Assembly: GCF_000234665.1 (NCBI RefSeq)
Contig: NC_018324.1
Location: 367,501 to 431,500, forward strand
DNA: 64,000 nucleotides
From: Leishmania mexicana MHOM/GT/2001/U1103
Taxonomy: Eukaryota > Euglenozoa > Kinetoplastea > Trypanosomatida > Trypanosomatidae
Direction: 5' to 3'
Shown here piece after piece: positions 1-10,127 of the stretch; positions within the stretch are counted from its first letter, which is position 1, and each line of letters opens with the position of its first letter. The translations under genes and the position numbers were made by a program. Under the pieces are notes generated by a model. The model was not told the DNA's origin and made no database searches. It was given only the letters and a program-made list of their open reading frames with translations.

Positions 1-1079
1 CGTCCCTCCCCTACTACCCAGCGCTGTCCTATGCTGCTACGCATCCGCGAATTTCCACACTCACGCATATACACAGTGAGAAGGAACACTATCCCTCTCA
101 TCGCTGGTTCCTCGGACTCCTTTTTTGGGGGGTTTTCGTCCGCCTCGCCCCTCACGTGTACGCTCCGTTCGTCGACTTCCTCATCTCCTCTGAAGACTCA
201 CATAGTGCTTCTCCTGGTAAAACTGCTCCGTTTTTTTTACCAAACACAAGTTCTATTCTAGAGGTGTGCGTCCGTGCTTTAAGGCTGCGGTGGTGCGGGC
301 GGGCGACTGAAGGGGTGGGACTTTCACTCTCTCTGTACACACACACACACAGATACACATAAATATATATCTTTTTCTTGTGTGTTTATCTCACTCACCC
401 CAGCATCGCGCCGCTGCTGTGACCAATTTGATTGTTCTTTTTTTTCTGTTCCTCTTCTGGCACTCCTTTATTTTTATTTATATATATATTTTTGCTGTTC
501 GCGTTGTTGCTGCTGGCGCCTCCCTTCTCTGCGGCTGAGCTGCAGCTGCTGCTCCCTGTCTCTTGGTCGCTTTTTCACCCCCTCCCTTTTTTCTTGCTGT
601 GTTCTCCTTGTTGCGTGGGTGCCTTTGACTCTCCGTGGGCTTCATCAACGTTGCCGTCAGAGCTGCACAACGTCGTCTGTTCATCAAGGCAACCGCTCGG
701 CTACTTTGGTTTTTCTTGACTTGGCTACCAGGCGCTGTGACTTGTTGGAGAGCGTGTCTGACAGGAAACAAGAACGGTCGGTGAAGCGAGCGCGTGCTGT
801 ATGTGTATGTCGACTGCGCCGCAACCTCCCCTGACTCTCTTCCTTACGTATTTTTTTCAATCTCCATCCGTTGTATTACCAAAGTCGTGAAATTCAACCG
901 TTTCGTTATCGTACGCACCTTTTTTTCCAGATTTGCCCGAGTACACGGTCACATTGTGTCTGTGTGTGTTTCGGCTGCCCCATCTGCACACACGTACGTC
1001 TATGTTTGCTCACCGCAATCAGCACGACGGCCCTTGTTCCTCCCTCTTCCCCACCCCTCCGTCCACCGAACCTCTTCCC
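1..1079. other. 5' spacer with no convincing gene
   Basis: This stretch is pyrimidine-rich intercoding DNA, probably the 3' UTR of an upstream gene plus the 5' region of the first gene. It has a CA run at 337-351 and short TA runs near 362-370 and 479-489. Several 60-150 codon ORFs exist but they are low in complexity, overlap each other and have poor GC3. The best acceptor-like site is a T-rich tract ending in AG at 929-930; another AG lies at 1021-1022. Confidence 0.6.
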
Positions 1080-3749
1080 ATGAGCGGCTGTGGGAAAGTG
1101 CAGTGCATTGCCAGCTGGAAGGAGGCTTTCGGCAGCCTGCCTGTCAAGGCTACTGCCGGCATGACGTACCTTCGTGCATTTGCAGGTGTCTTCGTCTGCT
1201 TCTCGACCGTGTCGGCGATGCTGCACGTCTGTATTCTCGGCCTGGATGTCGTCTATTCGGTGCACAACAACCAAAACGTGTACCACTCGAATAAATCCCT
1301 CGCCGTGGCAAGCGACGCGCTTGGGGGGACAGCGAACACTACCGACAGTCCAACATTGCTGTTTCCGCAGCTAAGCGCCACCGTCGGCCTCCACACCGTG
1401 TGCCTCGGCTACAACTGCTTCCTGCGCTCTCGTCTTAATGGCGTCTCGGCACTTGTGGCGAATGCGGCTCAGGGAACCGCGGGGCTCAGTCTACCCAGAG
1501 AGCTCGCCGCCGCGTACGAGGAGGCCACATACGAGTACATCTTTGGCTTTGACATAGGCGCGCACTGCGGGACGCCACGGACCAAGACACAGTCTCTCAG
1601 CAACTTCGGCATAGCGGCGTCAGCGTTGTCACTTGTATTGTTGCTCGCGCTGCTCGCTGTCAGCATGGCTCTCTGCTCCCTGGTCGGCAAAACGGACTTT
1701 CTGATGAGCACCGCGACACCCTACGGAGACTTTCATGTCAACAACCTCGACGGGCTGTACGTGCCTGCGTGGTATGGGATGCTGCAAATCAATCGGCATC
1801 TGCGGATGAAAACACCACTTCTCCTGAGCGCGGGGATACTTGGTTTATTAGCCTTTTGTACGAGCGTTTGCACGATGGGTGTCACCGTCGCATTGAGCCA
1901 GAGCAAGTCAAAATGTGGGCAGTCGGTGTGCGCGGCGTTTAAGCAGCGCATGGAGCACTTCTACGAACTGGCGGACTCCCTCCACGTGAACGTCTCCACA
2001 CCTCGCGCCTACGCGTGCCAACCCGGCAGCTCCTACATCCTAGTTTTCATTACTTTCTGTATCTCTGCTGTATGCCTTACCATCGGCACTGCGATACTCT
2101 TCTGCTACCATCACTCTCGACACCACGAAAAGATGCTGGAGATGCGCGATCAGCTTCGGCGGATGGCGGACGTGGACGGTCTTGCAAGTGGCAGGAATGT
2201 CGTTAGTGCGGGGTCGCGGCGAGGAACAGCGTCGGCGAATACCTCTCCGTTATTGGTTTCTATGAGTAGCCCTTCTCAGGCGTTTTCCGACAAGCACTCC
2301 AGTGACTTCTTCGCTGACGGTGGACTAGCGCAGCGTCGTCAGTTTGGGAACCCGGCCGAAGATGCGCAACGGCGCGCTCGCAGCGTTGGCGCCGGCATCG
2401 AATTATATCGACTCCTCACGCAGTTCAGGGCCGCGGAGGAGCACAGCCGGAGGTATATCATAATGACGGAAAGTGTCCACTTTCGAGTATTCCCGGCACT
2501 GCGCGAGGCTGTGTGGCTCGCCGAAAACCTTTGCCGACTCCACAAGTTTACACTCGACTGTTTTGCCGGTCCGGCTTTGGAGATATGCGTGCTGGAAACG
2601 CAGTGCAGGCAGCAGCTCATTCGTGAGTACGACGCCGGTGTTACGGAAGTCCTCGCCAGCTTAAGGGACGATGCGGGAGTAGGCCCGTCACAACTCCGTC
2701 AACCGCGAGGAGAAGGCGCCGTTCTACAAGAACGGGAGAGGGCATTGTGGGACGAGCATGTGCGACTGTGGCAGCAGGTGAGGGCGGAAATGAGTCGTAG
2801 CTTTCAGCGCACCGCATCGCACGCAGCTGCGGAGGCACGACTACGGCGAAGACCGTCTTCCCTGGCTCATTCACGGACAGCCTCGTCCGCGGGGCCCAAT
2901 ATCGATGAGTGGTCCCAGAAACTCGAGGAACTGAATGTCACCTCCGTCACCAAGCTTTTCTTGGCAGACTCATTTGCGGAGCTTCCACTCAGAAGGAATG
3001 GGCGGCATCAGGAGGCGGACACAAGCTCCAGTTTCTCCAACCCCACCTGTTCCAGGGCGGCCTTTCCCTGCTCCGGCGGTGATAGCTCCGCCGCCTGTGA
3101 TGCAGCGCGACTGAACGTGTGCGCCGACGGGGTATCAGCTACTGGAGCCGCTGAAGCGTACGCGCCTTCGTCCGAACAGCAGAGGCAGCTGCAAGAAGGC
3201 CCCTCTGAACAACCAAACGAGGTTCCTCAACTGTCAGACGTGAGCGACGCGAGACTGGAGTGCAGCGGGAGCGCCCGTGCCAAGGCCGCACAAAAAGGGA
3301 CGGAAAACAAGTCCCTGGAAGTGCTGACGAGCCCTTCTGCAGCCTCCACGTACTCTTTCCGTAGCAGCGTCTCCCTCGCCCCTTCACCAACACGCGCTGC
3401 CAGCGAGTCGCAGGCGCTGCGGCCAGCGGTGGGTATTTCGAAGTCCAACAACATGGTCGATCCCATGAACGTCGCTGGCGGTGGCATGAGGCTGCAAACC
3501 GTCTCACGCAGGACCGACAACGCCTCAGGTGCTGCGGAGTGGCAAAGTGTGTATCACGGTGCTTCTGAGAAAAAGCGTGAGAATGGCACAATCCTCGGTC
3601 GCAAGAGGTTACATAGCTGGACCGGACCCACCTTTTCATCGGCATCAACACAGCAAGCAGACACGACTTTCTCGTGTGCGACACCAACGGCGGCATTTTC
3701 ACTGACTAGCCCATGGCGTAAGCGCAGGGACGAGCAGAACCTTCTGTAG
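1080..3749 (+). CDS. Four-transmembrane protein with long Ser/Arg-rich tail (hypothetical)
   Basis: This is an 889-residue protein of unknown function. Four hydrophobic segments are visible at about residues 28-56, 173-202, 247-272 and 319-344. Between the first two lies a loop of about 115 residues with several cysteines, and between the last two a loop of about 45 residues that also contains cysteines. The remaining 540 or so residues are hydrophilic, rich in Ser, Ala, Arg and Glu, and look cytosolic and partly disordered. The order of segments recalls amastins and other tetraspan surface proteins, but I do not see the amastin signature, so no family is assigned. An in-frame ATG at 1002 would add 26 residues if the acceptor at 929-930 is used; ATG 1080 is preferred because the extension is pyrimidine-rich like a leader. 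It is the first gene in the window on the + strand. Confidence 0.85.
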   Translation: MSGCGKVQCIASWKEAFGSLPVKATAGMTYLRAFAGVFVCFSTVSAMLHVCILGLDVVYSVHNNQNVYHSNKSLAVASDALGGTANTTDSPTLLFPQLSATVGLHTVCLGYNCFLRSRLNGVSALVANAAQGTAGLSLPRELAAAYEEATYEYIFGFDIGAHCGTPRTKTQSLSNFGIAASALSLVLLLALLAVSMALCSLVGKTDFLMSTATPYGDFHVNNLDGLYVPAWYGMLQINRHLRMKTPLLLSAGILGLLAFCTSVCTMGVTVALSQSKSKCGQSVCAAFKQRMEHFYELADSLHVNVSTPRAYACQPGSSYILVFITFCISAVCLTIGTAILFCYHHSRHHEKMLEMRDQLRRMADVDGLASGRNVVSAGSRRGTASANTSPLLVSMSSPSQAFSDKHSSDFFADGGLAQRRQFGNPAEDAQRRARSVGAGIELYRLLTQFRAAEEHSRRYIIMTESVHFRVFPALREAVWLAENLCRLHKFTLDCFAGPALEICVLETQCRQQLIREYDAGVTEVLASLRDDAGVGPSQLRQPRGEGAVLQERERALWDEHVRLWQQVRAEMSRSFQRTASHAAAEARLRRRPSSLAHSRTASSAGPNIDEWSQKLEELNVTSVTKLFLADSFAELPLRRNGRHQEADTSSSFSNPTCSRAAFPCSGGDSSAACDAARLNVCADGVSATGAAEAYAPSSEQQRQLQEGPSEQPNEVPQLSDVSDARLECSGSARAKAAQKGTENKSLEVLTSPSAASTYSFRSSVSLAPSPTRAASESQALRPAVGISKSNNMVDPMNVAGGGMRLQTVSRRTDNASGAAEWQSVYHGASEKKRENGTILGRKRLHSWTGPTFSSASTQQADTTFSCATPTAAFSLTSPWRKRRDEQNLL

Positions 3750-4752
3750 GCGGCGGTGTTACACAGTAAAGCGTTACCTGGTGTCTCTCACATGTCTGGG
3801 TCAGCTCCTTCTCCTCTCATCGTCTATTTCGTTTCGCTTCTTGCTCTCCGTGAATAGCGGGCACCATGATTGCGGCTTCCGCCGGCGTCTCCGACTGGTC
3901 TCGTGTGCCTCCGCTGTATTGCCTCGTTCTGTTTCTCTGTACCGCTCCATCGAACACTTCGAAACACAGAGACGAGAACAACCACAGCAACAAAGAGCCT
4001 TTCCATCTTTATTTTTATTTTTATTTGTTTGTTTGTCGTGCTACGAATTACGGGTGCCGTCTTCGCCGCTTTTTCTCTTTCTTTTTTTTCTTCCCCCCTC
4101 CCTCTTCTCTTTTTCCTCCTCCTCCTCCCGCTCCACTTGCTTCCTGCGCCTTCACCTTCTGGTCGCTTGTGTATCGGCCCACCTCTGCACGCCCACACGC
4201 GTACACTGACCTTCTAGGCTCTGTTGTTGTTCTTGTTTTTTTTTTTGGCTCGGTTCCTTGTATGTCTCAGTTTTTGTTCGTGCTCCTTCTCTCTCCCACC
4301 TCTCCTCTCCTCTCCTTTGTCTGCCTTCAGCTTTTTTTTCTTGTTGCTGTCGATGTCGTTGTCGTCCTGTTACCACGTTGTGAAGCACACACTGTCGGCG
4401 TCGCGTCTTGTGGGTTGTGTCTCTGTGTGTGTATGCTGTGTTTTATGCTGCCCGTTTTGGACTTCAGTTATTTCCACCTGGTGCCTCCCCCCTCCCTTCC
4501 ACTTCATCTTTCCCTTCACCACTTCATTTTATTATTTTTCTCTACGGCGGTGGGTCCCCTTCTCTTTTCAGACGCATGAATGAGGTGTTTCGTCTTCTCC
4601 ATCGACTGTGAAGGTCTGACGAATCGACAGACGCTCCTGACTCTTGTTTCCTCGCTTTTTGCTCGCGTGGTTTCCAGCCAGTGCCACATCCAGCGTTCCC
4701 GACTCTCCGACGGCGCTCGTTGAGGCGCGGCCGCCGCCCGCCTGTGCTTGGT
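3750..4752. other. Pyrimidine-rich intercoding spacer
   Basis: Long C/T-rich tracts with T-rich stretches (for example around 4005-4035 and 4080-4130) fill this region. ORFs in it are leucine/serine/phenylalanine-rich translations of polypyrimidine and are not believable. It likely holds the 3' UTR of the four-pass protein gene. Confidence 0.6.
4634..4677 (+). promoter_or_regulatory. Predicted trans-splice acceptor
   Basis: A T/C-rich tract is followed by TTTCCAG with AG at 4676-4677. The first ATG downstream is at 4753, the start of the candidate small ORF. Inferred by eye from the usual polypyrimidine-AG rule. Confidence 0.4.
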
Positions 4753-4953
4753 ATGAGGGCGGCCGACCTGGCGTTGTGCCCGGTGTGCTGCCCGACATTG
4801 ACAAATCGCCCGACGTTCGAAGCACACCTCGTCTCACGCGATGGTCGTGCACACAACGATGCTACTGCGAACATCTCACTCCCGCTGCAGGGGCTTCCCC
4901 CTCGGGTGTCTAAGGATACCCCTCTGTGCCCCCTTCAGCAGGACAAGCTGTGA
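4753..4953 (+). CDS. Candidate small C2H2-like zinc-finger protein (66 aa)
   Basis: This is a tentative small gene. The ORF begins at the first ATG after a good acceptor-like site (AG 4676-4677) and encodes 66 residues. Residues 9-34 show the spacing Cys-x2-Cys-x12-His-x8-His, beginning CPVC and including a Phe and a Leu near the usual hydrophobic positions. The second His spacing is longer than in a classical C2H2 finger, and the final 30 residues have no recognisable domain. The third codon position is GC-rich in the first 30 codons, as in neighbouring genes, then becomes mixed. It could equally be the remnant of a decayed gene or chance coding in a UTR. It lies about 400 bases upstream of dispersed repeat D1. 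Confidence 0.3.
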   Translation: MRAADLALCPVCCPTLTNRPTFEAHLVSRDGRAHNDATANISLPLQGLPPRVSKDTPLCPLQQDKL

Positions 4954-5359
4954 GCCTTCTGTTGGCACGCGCATGCCTATCCGCGGCCCCCTTCCCTGCG
5001 TGACACACACTCACTCCTAATGAGAGGCGTGCAGATGCAGCAGAGGGTGGACTGCCCACGGCCGCCACAGACGCATACCAGCGCCCCCACCTGTTCCAGC
5101 AGAAGCCGGCATCCTCTTCAGACACCATTCATGGCATCCATGGAACTGGAAGGTGCAGAAAGCGGGTCACACAGACAACAACAACGTCGTCCTGAAAGAG
5201 GCCCCAGGACGCACACAGATGTGTGCGCTGTGCGCAGGGGCTGTCATGCACAGCTGGGGGACCGGGCATCACATCCAAGGATAACATCCAGGGGGAGCAA
5301 AGGAGCAAGAGGGATTATGTGAAAAGGTGCGAAGAGATGCATACGGGACAGCGCCGATG
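4954..5359. other. Spacer upstream of dispersed repeat
   Basis: No gene is supported here. Overlapping ORFs on both strands are short and run on into the repeat. The sequence is mixed in composition rather than pyrimidine-rich. Confidence 0.5.
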
Positions 5360-5899
5360 TGCGTGTGTGCGAGACACGCGGGATACCTTCTCCATCCGAC
5401 CGTGTTGGGCTTTCATAGGGCAGGGATGCCGGAGGCGTGATGAGAGCACCCCTGACTTGCACCACCGGGTCCCCCAGAGTCCAATGGGAAGCGTCGCCGC
5501 GCGCCATGTGCTGACATGCCGCGTGCTGAGGCGACTGAGAGGGAGGAGGCATGGCACACAGGCGGGATGTGCAAGGACGCACAGGGCCCTGGCCTGCGGC
5601 TGGTGGCTTTCCTCCCTGCGAGTGTCCTGCAGTGCACCTGGATTACCCCCCCCCCCGGCCCTCGCCCTCGAGCATATTACCCTGGACGCGTCCCACTTTG
5701 GAGCAAAGGCACACAGTCCACGCCGCGTCTCCGTCTTCTGCCGGCTCGACGCATGGCACCATTTGCGGGCAGGACGACTCCTCCGCGGCGAGGAAGATGT
5801 GGCTGTGGTGCAACAGGAGTAGGTGCGCTGTGGTTGCGTGTGCGTATGCTTTTGCGGACCGATTCACTTTGCAGAACGGACACGTGGAGAGGTTGAAAA
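5360..5899 (+). repeat. Dispersed repeat D1 (SIDER-like), direct copy of 57730-58271
   Basis: About 540 bases here recur in the same orientation at 57730-58271 with only scattered differences: a few substitutions such as G/C near 5382 and G/C near 5460, a C-run near 5647-5657 that is longer in the other copy, and a one-base indel near the 3' end. The size and the position between coding regions fit the Leishmania SIDER2 class of extinct short retroposons, which often lie in 3' UTRs and can destabilise mRNA. The class is assigned by resemblance only; no consensus was aligned. ORFs that cross it are repeated in the other copy for that reason and are not genes. Confidence 0.85.
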
Positions 5900-7339
5900 G
5901 GGTTTTGCTGCGCATCTGCTGCGTTCTCTTCCTTGCGCGACGAATAGCGTTCAGGGGCGTTCGAACAGCGAGAGTGTGCTGGTGCGCCCCGCAAGTTGGG
6001 GATTGGGGGGGGGTCGGCGCCTCGTTAGCTACCGTCTCGCCTCCTCGTTCTACGCTCTCTTACTCTTTTTTGTTCCTTCAGCTTTTCCTTTCGATCCCGT
6101 TCTTGTCAAGCGGAGTCGGAAACGACGTCAAGAAACGGTTCTGGCATACCTGCGCGTGAGTGTGTTTGTGTGCACAAGGACAGGGAGGAAGGCGAAACGA
6201 TAAAGGTGTTGTTACGCGGACATGGACTGGATAGCGGAAGCAAGGAAGAGAGCGAAAAACGCTGGATGGGGACGTTGGTGATGAGCGCGATACCTGTGAT
6301 AAACACGGAGAGCGAGGAGGCTCGAAGGTAGGGCCTATTTTCGTGGTTCGGTGTGTGTGGTCATCCGTGAATGGAGGCGGTCAGAACGTTCAAGCCGTCA
6401 CAGTGGGAAGGTCATACAGGCGTATATGTTCCACATGGACTCGTTGCTGAGCGTGCTCCGCCTCCACACATAAAATATGCGTACTTTGAGATTGTTGTCG
6501 CATATCAGAGCGTTGTACATTACCACTGCTGGCTGTTCACCGTCGATGGAATGGGCGAAGGATGTCTCTGCGCGTCTTATCGTCATTCTCTTTATGTCAG
6601 AGCTCATGCTCACGTGTCAAAACTGAGGTGTATACGAAAGCGAGTCTCAGCATGCCTGTCGACATGCGCCAGATCTTCAGCAGAATCGAGGGCTCTGCGC
6701 AAGTGCATGGCTCGTGAAAGGTTCCCCATGTCGTCGCGTGTGTCTCTCGCGCGTCACCCTCTCTCCCCACCCCCACTTCTGATTCCTCTCCGCTTTCGTT
6801 TTTTTTCGGCTTTGCTTTCGTTGTTTTCAACCACACCGAAATCACTAACCTCTGCGCGCGTTCACGGGGACAGGTGCACGTTAGCCGTCCCCACCGATAT
6901 ACCTGTGTCCCTCTCTGTCTGCCTTTCTCTCTTTCCGTTTCATTGACTCGTCCTCCTACTGCACAGAGTCACTGCGAAGCGAAACAAAAAAGGTTCGCCA
7001 GTCTACGCTCCCTGTCTTGCATCACGTATACAGAAGTTTTGTTGGTCTGCTTGTGTTTCTGTGCGCGCTTTGATTTTTTGTGCTAGTGCTTTGCATCGGC
7101 AGAGCGGGGTCACCACTTCTGGAGCCCTTTTCTTGGTTGTTTCTGCTGGAGTTGTACATATTCGTCAGGAAGGGGGCGCGTGGCAGCTGGCAGTCGCTCA
7201 GTGCCTTTTCCACCCCTCCGTTCTCTCCACGTGTCGTCGCTTCGCTCTTTATGTGTGCGCCGACGCCGACGATCACGCATACACATACCGAAGCGAAAAC
7301 AGAGGTCTACTGCTTTTTCTAGTACACAGCAAAGCGAAG
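5900..7339. other. Intercoding spacer, no supported gene
   Basis: The region has a G-run near 6004-6014, T/C-rich stretches near 6045-6090 and 6760-6830, and a T-rich tract leading to AG at 7321-7322. An ORF at 6371-6946 starts with ATG but has low GC3 and dissolves into polypyrimidine translation, so it is not annotated. Confidence 0.6.
7311..7322 (+). promoter_or_regulatory. Predicted trans-splice acceptor
   Basis: The tract TGCTTTTTCTAG ends with AG at 7321-7322, 17 bases before the ATG at 7340. A second AG lies at 7328-7329. Confidence 0.5.
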
Positions 7340-7936
7340 ATGTCGTCGAAGAGTGTTGACGTTTTCAACGTGTCGCAGAATCGCCTGCGCGCCGCCACGT
7401 TCCAAGATGAGGAGGAGCGGCAAAACGCCGAGTATGCTGAGCGGCACAACCTGCAGGCCCTCTTCAGCGAGTTCGCGTCACAGCTGCGCGAGAAGGACCC
7501 CAAGACGGAGCATGAGGCGGAGCGTGTTCTCCTCGATCTCCTCTCGCACCGGAAGGCAGAGCGGGACCGCGCCGCGCTGCGTCTGCACTTTGTCACCTCT
7601 TTTGAAGTCAATCTCGACAATGGTCGCAAGATTTTGAAGCTGACGTCTGGTTCGGAGACGAGCACGCTGCAGATTGTGCAGAAGACGCGCTCCGTCGCCG
7701 TTGATGAAACCTTCACAGTGTCGCTGGAGGAGGCCGAAGAGCTGACAGAGATGTTCTACGAGCTGGGCCGCTTCGTGGTGGAGTCCGGCAAGGGTGAGCT
7801 GAACGGGTTCATTAGCATCGATGACCGCGATGTGTTTCTGCTCGCCGGCGGCAAGGACTGCTCCGACATTGGTGACGAACTCTTCAACATGGCGTTTCTC
7901 ATGAAGGCGTCGAGCAAAAATCGAGGGACGGAGTAG
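7340..7936 (+). CDS. Conserved-looking hypothetical protein, 198 aa
   Basis: The protein is not recognised. The first 90 residues are charged and probably helical, rich in Glu, Arg and Ala, with coiled-coil character. The rest looks like a compact alpha/beta domain with alternating hydrophobic strands, ending in a Lys/Arg-rich tail. There is no signal peptide, membrane segment or obvious catalytic motif. ATG 7340 is chosen because it is the first in-frame ATG after the acceptor at 7321-7322, and strong GC3 begins there; the reading frame stays open upstream but reads through the T-rich tract. It is probably a soluble cytosolic or cytoskeletal protein, but that is a guess. Confidence 0.85.
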   Translation: MSSKSVDVFNVSQNRLRAATFQDEEERQNAEYAERHNLQALFSEFASQLREKDPKTEHEAERVLLDLLSHRKAERDRAALRLHFVTSFEVNLDNGRKILKLTSGSETSTLQIVQKTRSVAVDETFTVSLEEAEELTEMFYELGRFVVESGKGELNGFISIDDRDVFLLAGGKDCSDIGDELFNMAFLMKASSKNRGTE

Positions 7937-8019
7937 CGCGAGCAGAGAGACAGAACCCCAGGAAGCGAGAGAGATGCGATGGCGGTATGGAGGAGTGGGA
8001 GGGTTCCCGCGATTGGAAT

Positions 8020-8038
8020 GGGGGTGGGGAGGGGAGGG
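8020..8038 (+). promoter_or_regulatory. Putative RNA G-quadruplex in 3' UTR
   Basis: The + strand reads G5-T-G4-A-G4-A-G3, a canonical four-tract pattern with one-base loops. It lies about 85 bases after the stop codon at 7936, so it would be in the sense mRNA of that gene. Folding and function are inferred. Confidence 0.55.
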
Positions 8039-8901
8039 TGCTATGAAAGGCGGCCCGCTTCGTGAGCATTTTTTATTGTTGTGCAGATTTGCCTTTCAGG
8101 CGCGGCAGCGTGTCTCCTCCACTAACTTTCTCTCTCAGATGTGTGCGTAGGGGGCCACTGCCTCCTTCCGCATCGTCTAGTGTGCGTCTCTCCGCCCCCC
8201 CCCCCACACCACCATAAACCCCATTCTTCTTCCTGTTCTATTATGACTGAGAAAGTGAAAGTTCTCTTCGGTGTTTTCGTGTCTTTTTTTTCTCCCCTGT
8301 GTCTCCGTGTTCCTTCTGTTTCAGTGTACGCCCTCCGCCCTCGGGGACGTGCGTGTCTGACGTCGCCTTATTTTTGCTCCCGCACTTGACCACTGCGCCA
8401 TCGTGCTTGTTTTCGCGCCGCCGCGCTCTCCACTTGCCCCCGAGCTTGCTGTCGTGTCTGCATCTACCGGTGGGGCCTCGTCGCCGTCCAAAGTAACACA
8501 GAGGGAGACGGCGACGACGGGGTACGGCGCACAGGAAATACGGACGTTTTACAGGCGAGGGTCAATCACCAAACACAAAAAAACACCGGGCATTCGTTGA
8601 TGCTCGCCTCCCCCCTCATCCTCTCTACTGCCGCGATATCGTGGATGACATGATAGGTGTCTTGGCGCGAGTCGTTTGCGTTGCCGGCGTGCGCGCCTAA
8701 ATCGGCCTCCTTATCGCTGTTCTGCGTCTTTGTCGTGAGACTCTCCGCCAGGCTTCTTACTTCTGCTTGCCGTCGTGTGCGGTGGTCCCTCCTCCCCTTC
8801 CCTCCCCTTACCGATCCCCTTCGCCTTCGCTCTTCCCCTTCCCCTGCACATATTGGCACGCGCACCGGCTCTCATTCGCACTACCTAACCGAACCGGGCT
8901 C

Positions 8902-8909
8902 GCCTTCAG
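8902..8909 (+). promoter_or_regulatory. Predicted trans-splice acceptor of eS10 copy 1
   Basis: GCCTTCAG with AG at 8908-8909 follows T/C-rich sequence and lies 26 bases before the ATG. By-eye assignment. Confidence 0.4.
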
Positions 8910-8935
8910 ACTGCGCCGAAGCCGCACCAAGAATA

Positions 8936-9442
8936 ATGTCGACCTACGTTCCCAAGCCATCGCGCGACAACGTGTACCGCTTCTTCTTCACGGAGGGCGT
9001 GATCGCGTGCAAGAAGGACCCCATGGGCACCTGGACGGGCACCCTCGGCGGCAACACCTTCACCGTTCCGTGCATTCAGGTGATGCAGTTGATGCGCTCC
9101 CTGAAGAGCCGCAACCTGATCAAGGAGCAGTACGCGTGGCGCCACTACTACTGGACGCTCAACGACGAGGGTATTGCGTACATGCGCAGCTACCTGCATC
9201 TTGCTCCGTCTGCGATGCCGAACACGCAGAAGCCGAGCAGCGTGAACTTCGAGAAGGTGACAGAGGGCCGCGGCCGCGGTCGTGGCCGTGGTGGTCGCGG
9301 GCGTGGCGAGGGCCGTGGCCGCGGGCGTGGTGAGGGGCGTGGCCGTGGCCGTGGCCGTGGCTTCGGTGGTGAGCGCACGAACTACCGTGCCGCTGCCGCT
9401 GCATCGGATGGTGAGGTCGTCCCGACCCCGGCTGCGGAGTAG
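8936..9442 (+). CDS. RPS10: 40S ribosomal protein eS10, copy 1
   Basis: This is a small ribosomal subunit protein of 168 residues. Residues 5-100 form the S10/plectin-type domain, with family landmarks such as FFTEGVIACKKD, MRSLKSRNLIKEQYAWRHYYW and DEGIAYMRSYLHL read in short pieces. Residues 110-145 are an Arg-Gly repeat tail with acidic interruptions, longer than usual and a likely target of arginine methylation. The C-terminal tail ends in PTPAAE. The ATG is the first after the acceptor and gives the expected N-terminus. A second copy, near-identical in the coding part but with different flanks, starts at 10128. Confidence 0.97.
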   Translation: MSTYVPKPSRDNVYRFFFTEGVIACKKDPMGTWTGTLGGNTFTVPCIQVMQLMRSLKSRNLIKEQYAWRHYYWTLNDEGIAYMRSYLHLAPSAMPNTQKPSSVNFEKVTEGRGRGRGRGGRGRGEGRGRGRGEGRGRGRGRGFGGERTNYRAAAAASDGEVVPTPAAE

Positions 9443-10127
9443 ATGCGCCTGGCTGCTGCTTTCAAGCACGTATTTCTTCCGTCGTGCTATGCGAAGCCCG
9501 TGAGATGTCTTCTTGCCTTGCGCTGTGGGCTGTGCTCGTAAGTTTTGTTTTCCTTTTCTACGATTCTCATTTCCTTGTTTCTAACGACGTTCTACCAAAC
9601 AAGTACACATACCCCAAACGTTATCGTGGAGTCAGCAGGGGCAGGTGAGAGGGAACCGGGCACTGCGCCGGGAAAACGCCAATCCTGCTTCCGTGCTTGT
9701 CGGGCTTATCATCGTTGCGTGTCCCGATGAGTCTACGCAACTCCCGCTCTGCGCCCGAACAGTGGACTGCCCTGCGCTTCTGTGCATCTTTGCTCTCTAC
9801 AGCCTTGGCATTGTTGCTCGTGTGGCAGTGCGTATCGATCGCCTTTTTGCGCACCTATACCCCATCCTAGGCACTCTCCTGATGCGGCGTGAGACGGAAG
9901 GTCTCAGAGGCATATGGAAATGTGCGCCCACCGGGGGTACCTTGAATTATTGTTCTCCGTCTCTTTTTCTCTCTGATTCCCTTTGGCCCTTTTTTTTTGG
10001 TACCTCCCCATGCCGCCGTTGCTGTCACCCCACTTGTGGGATGTACCCACAACCCAAACCACACAACACTGAACCCTCTCTCCTCTACTCCTACCTCCAC
10101 ACTGATGTGTGTGCAGTTAACTGGAAA
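9443..10127. other. Spacer between the two eS10 genes
   Basis: It holds the 3' UTR of copy 1 and the leader of copy 2. No gene is supported; the frame of copy 2 is open upstream but lacks coding character. Pyrimidine-rich sequence at 10075-10116 precedes the copy 2 acceptor. Confidence 0.65.
10075..10116 (+). promoter_or_regulatory. Predicted trans-splice acceptor of eS10 copy 2
   Basis: A long C/T-rich tract is followed by GTGTGTGCAG with AG at 10115-10116, 11 bases before the ATG. Confidence 0.5.

Larger units (their letters stand above)
7937..8935. other. Spacer with a G-quadruplex motif and polypyrimidine
   Basis: Just after the upstream stop codon, 8020-8038 carries four G-runs separated by single bases. 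A C-run lies near 8194-8205, followed by T/C-rich sequence. No gene is supported. Confidence 0.6.

Noticed and set aside
337..351. CA microsatellite considered as CRISPR or telomere-like repeat
   Set aside because: Simple dinucleotide run typical of Leishmania intercoding DNA.
6371..6946. 191-codon ORF in the spacer before 7340
   Set aside because: Second half is polypyrimidine translation; low GC3.
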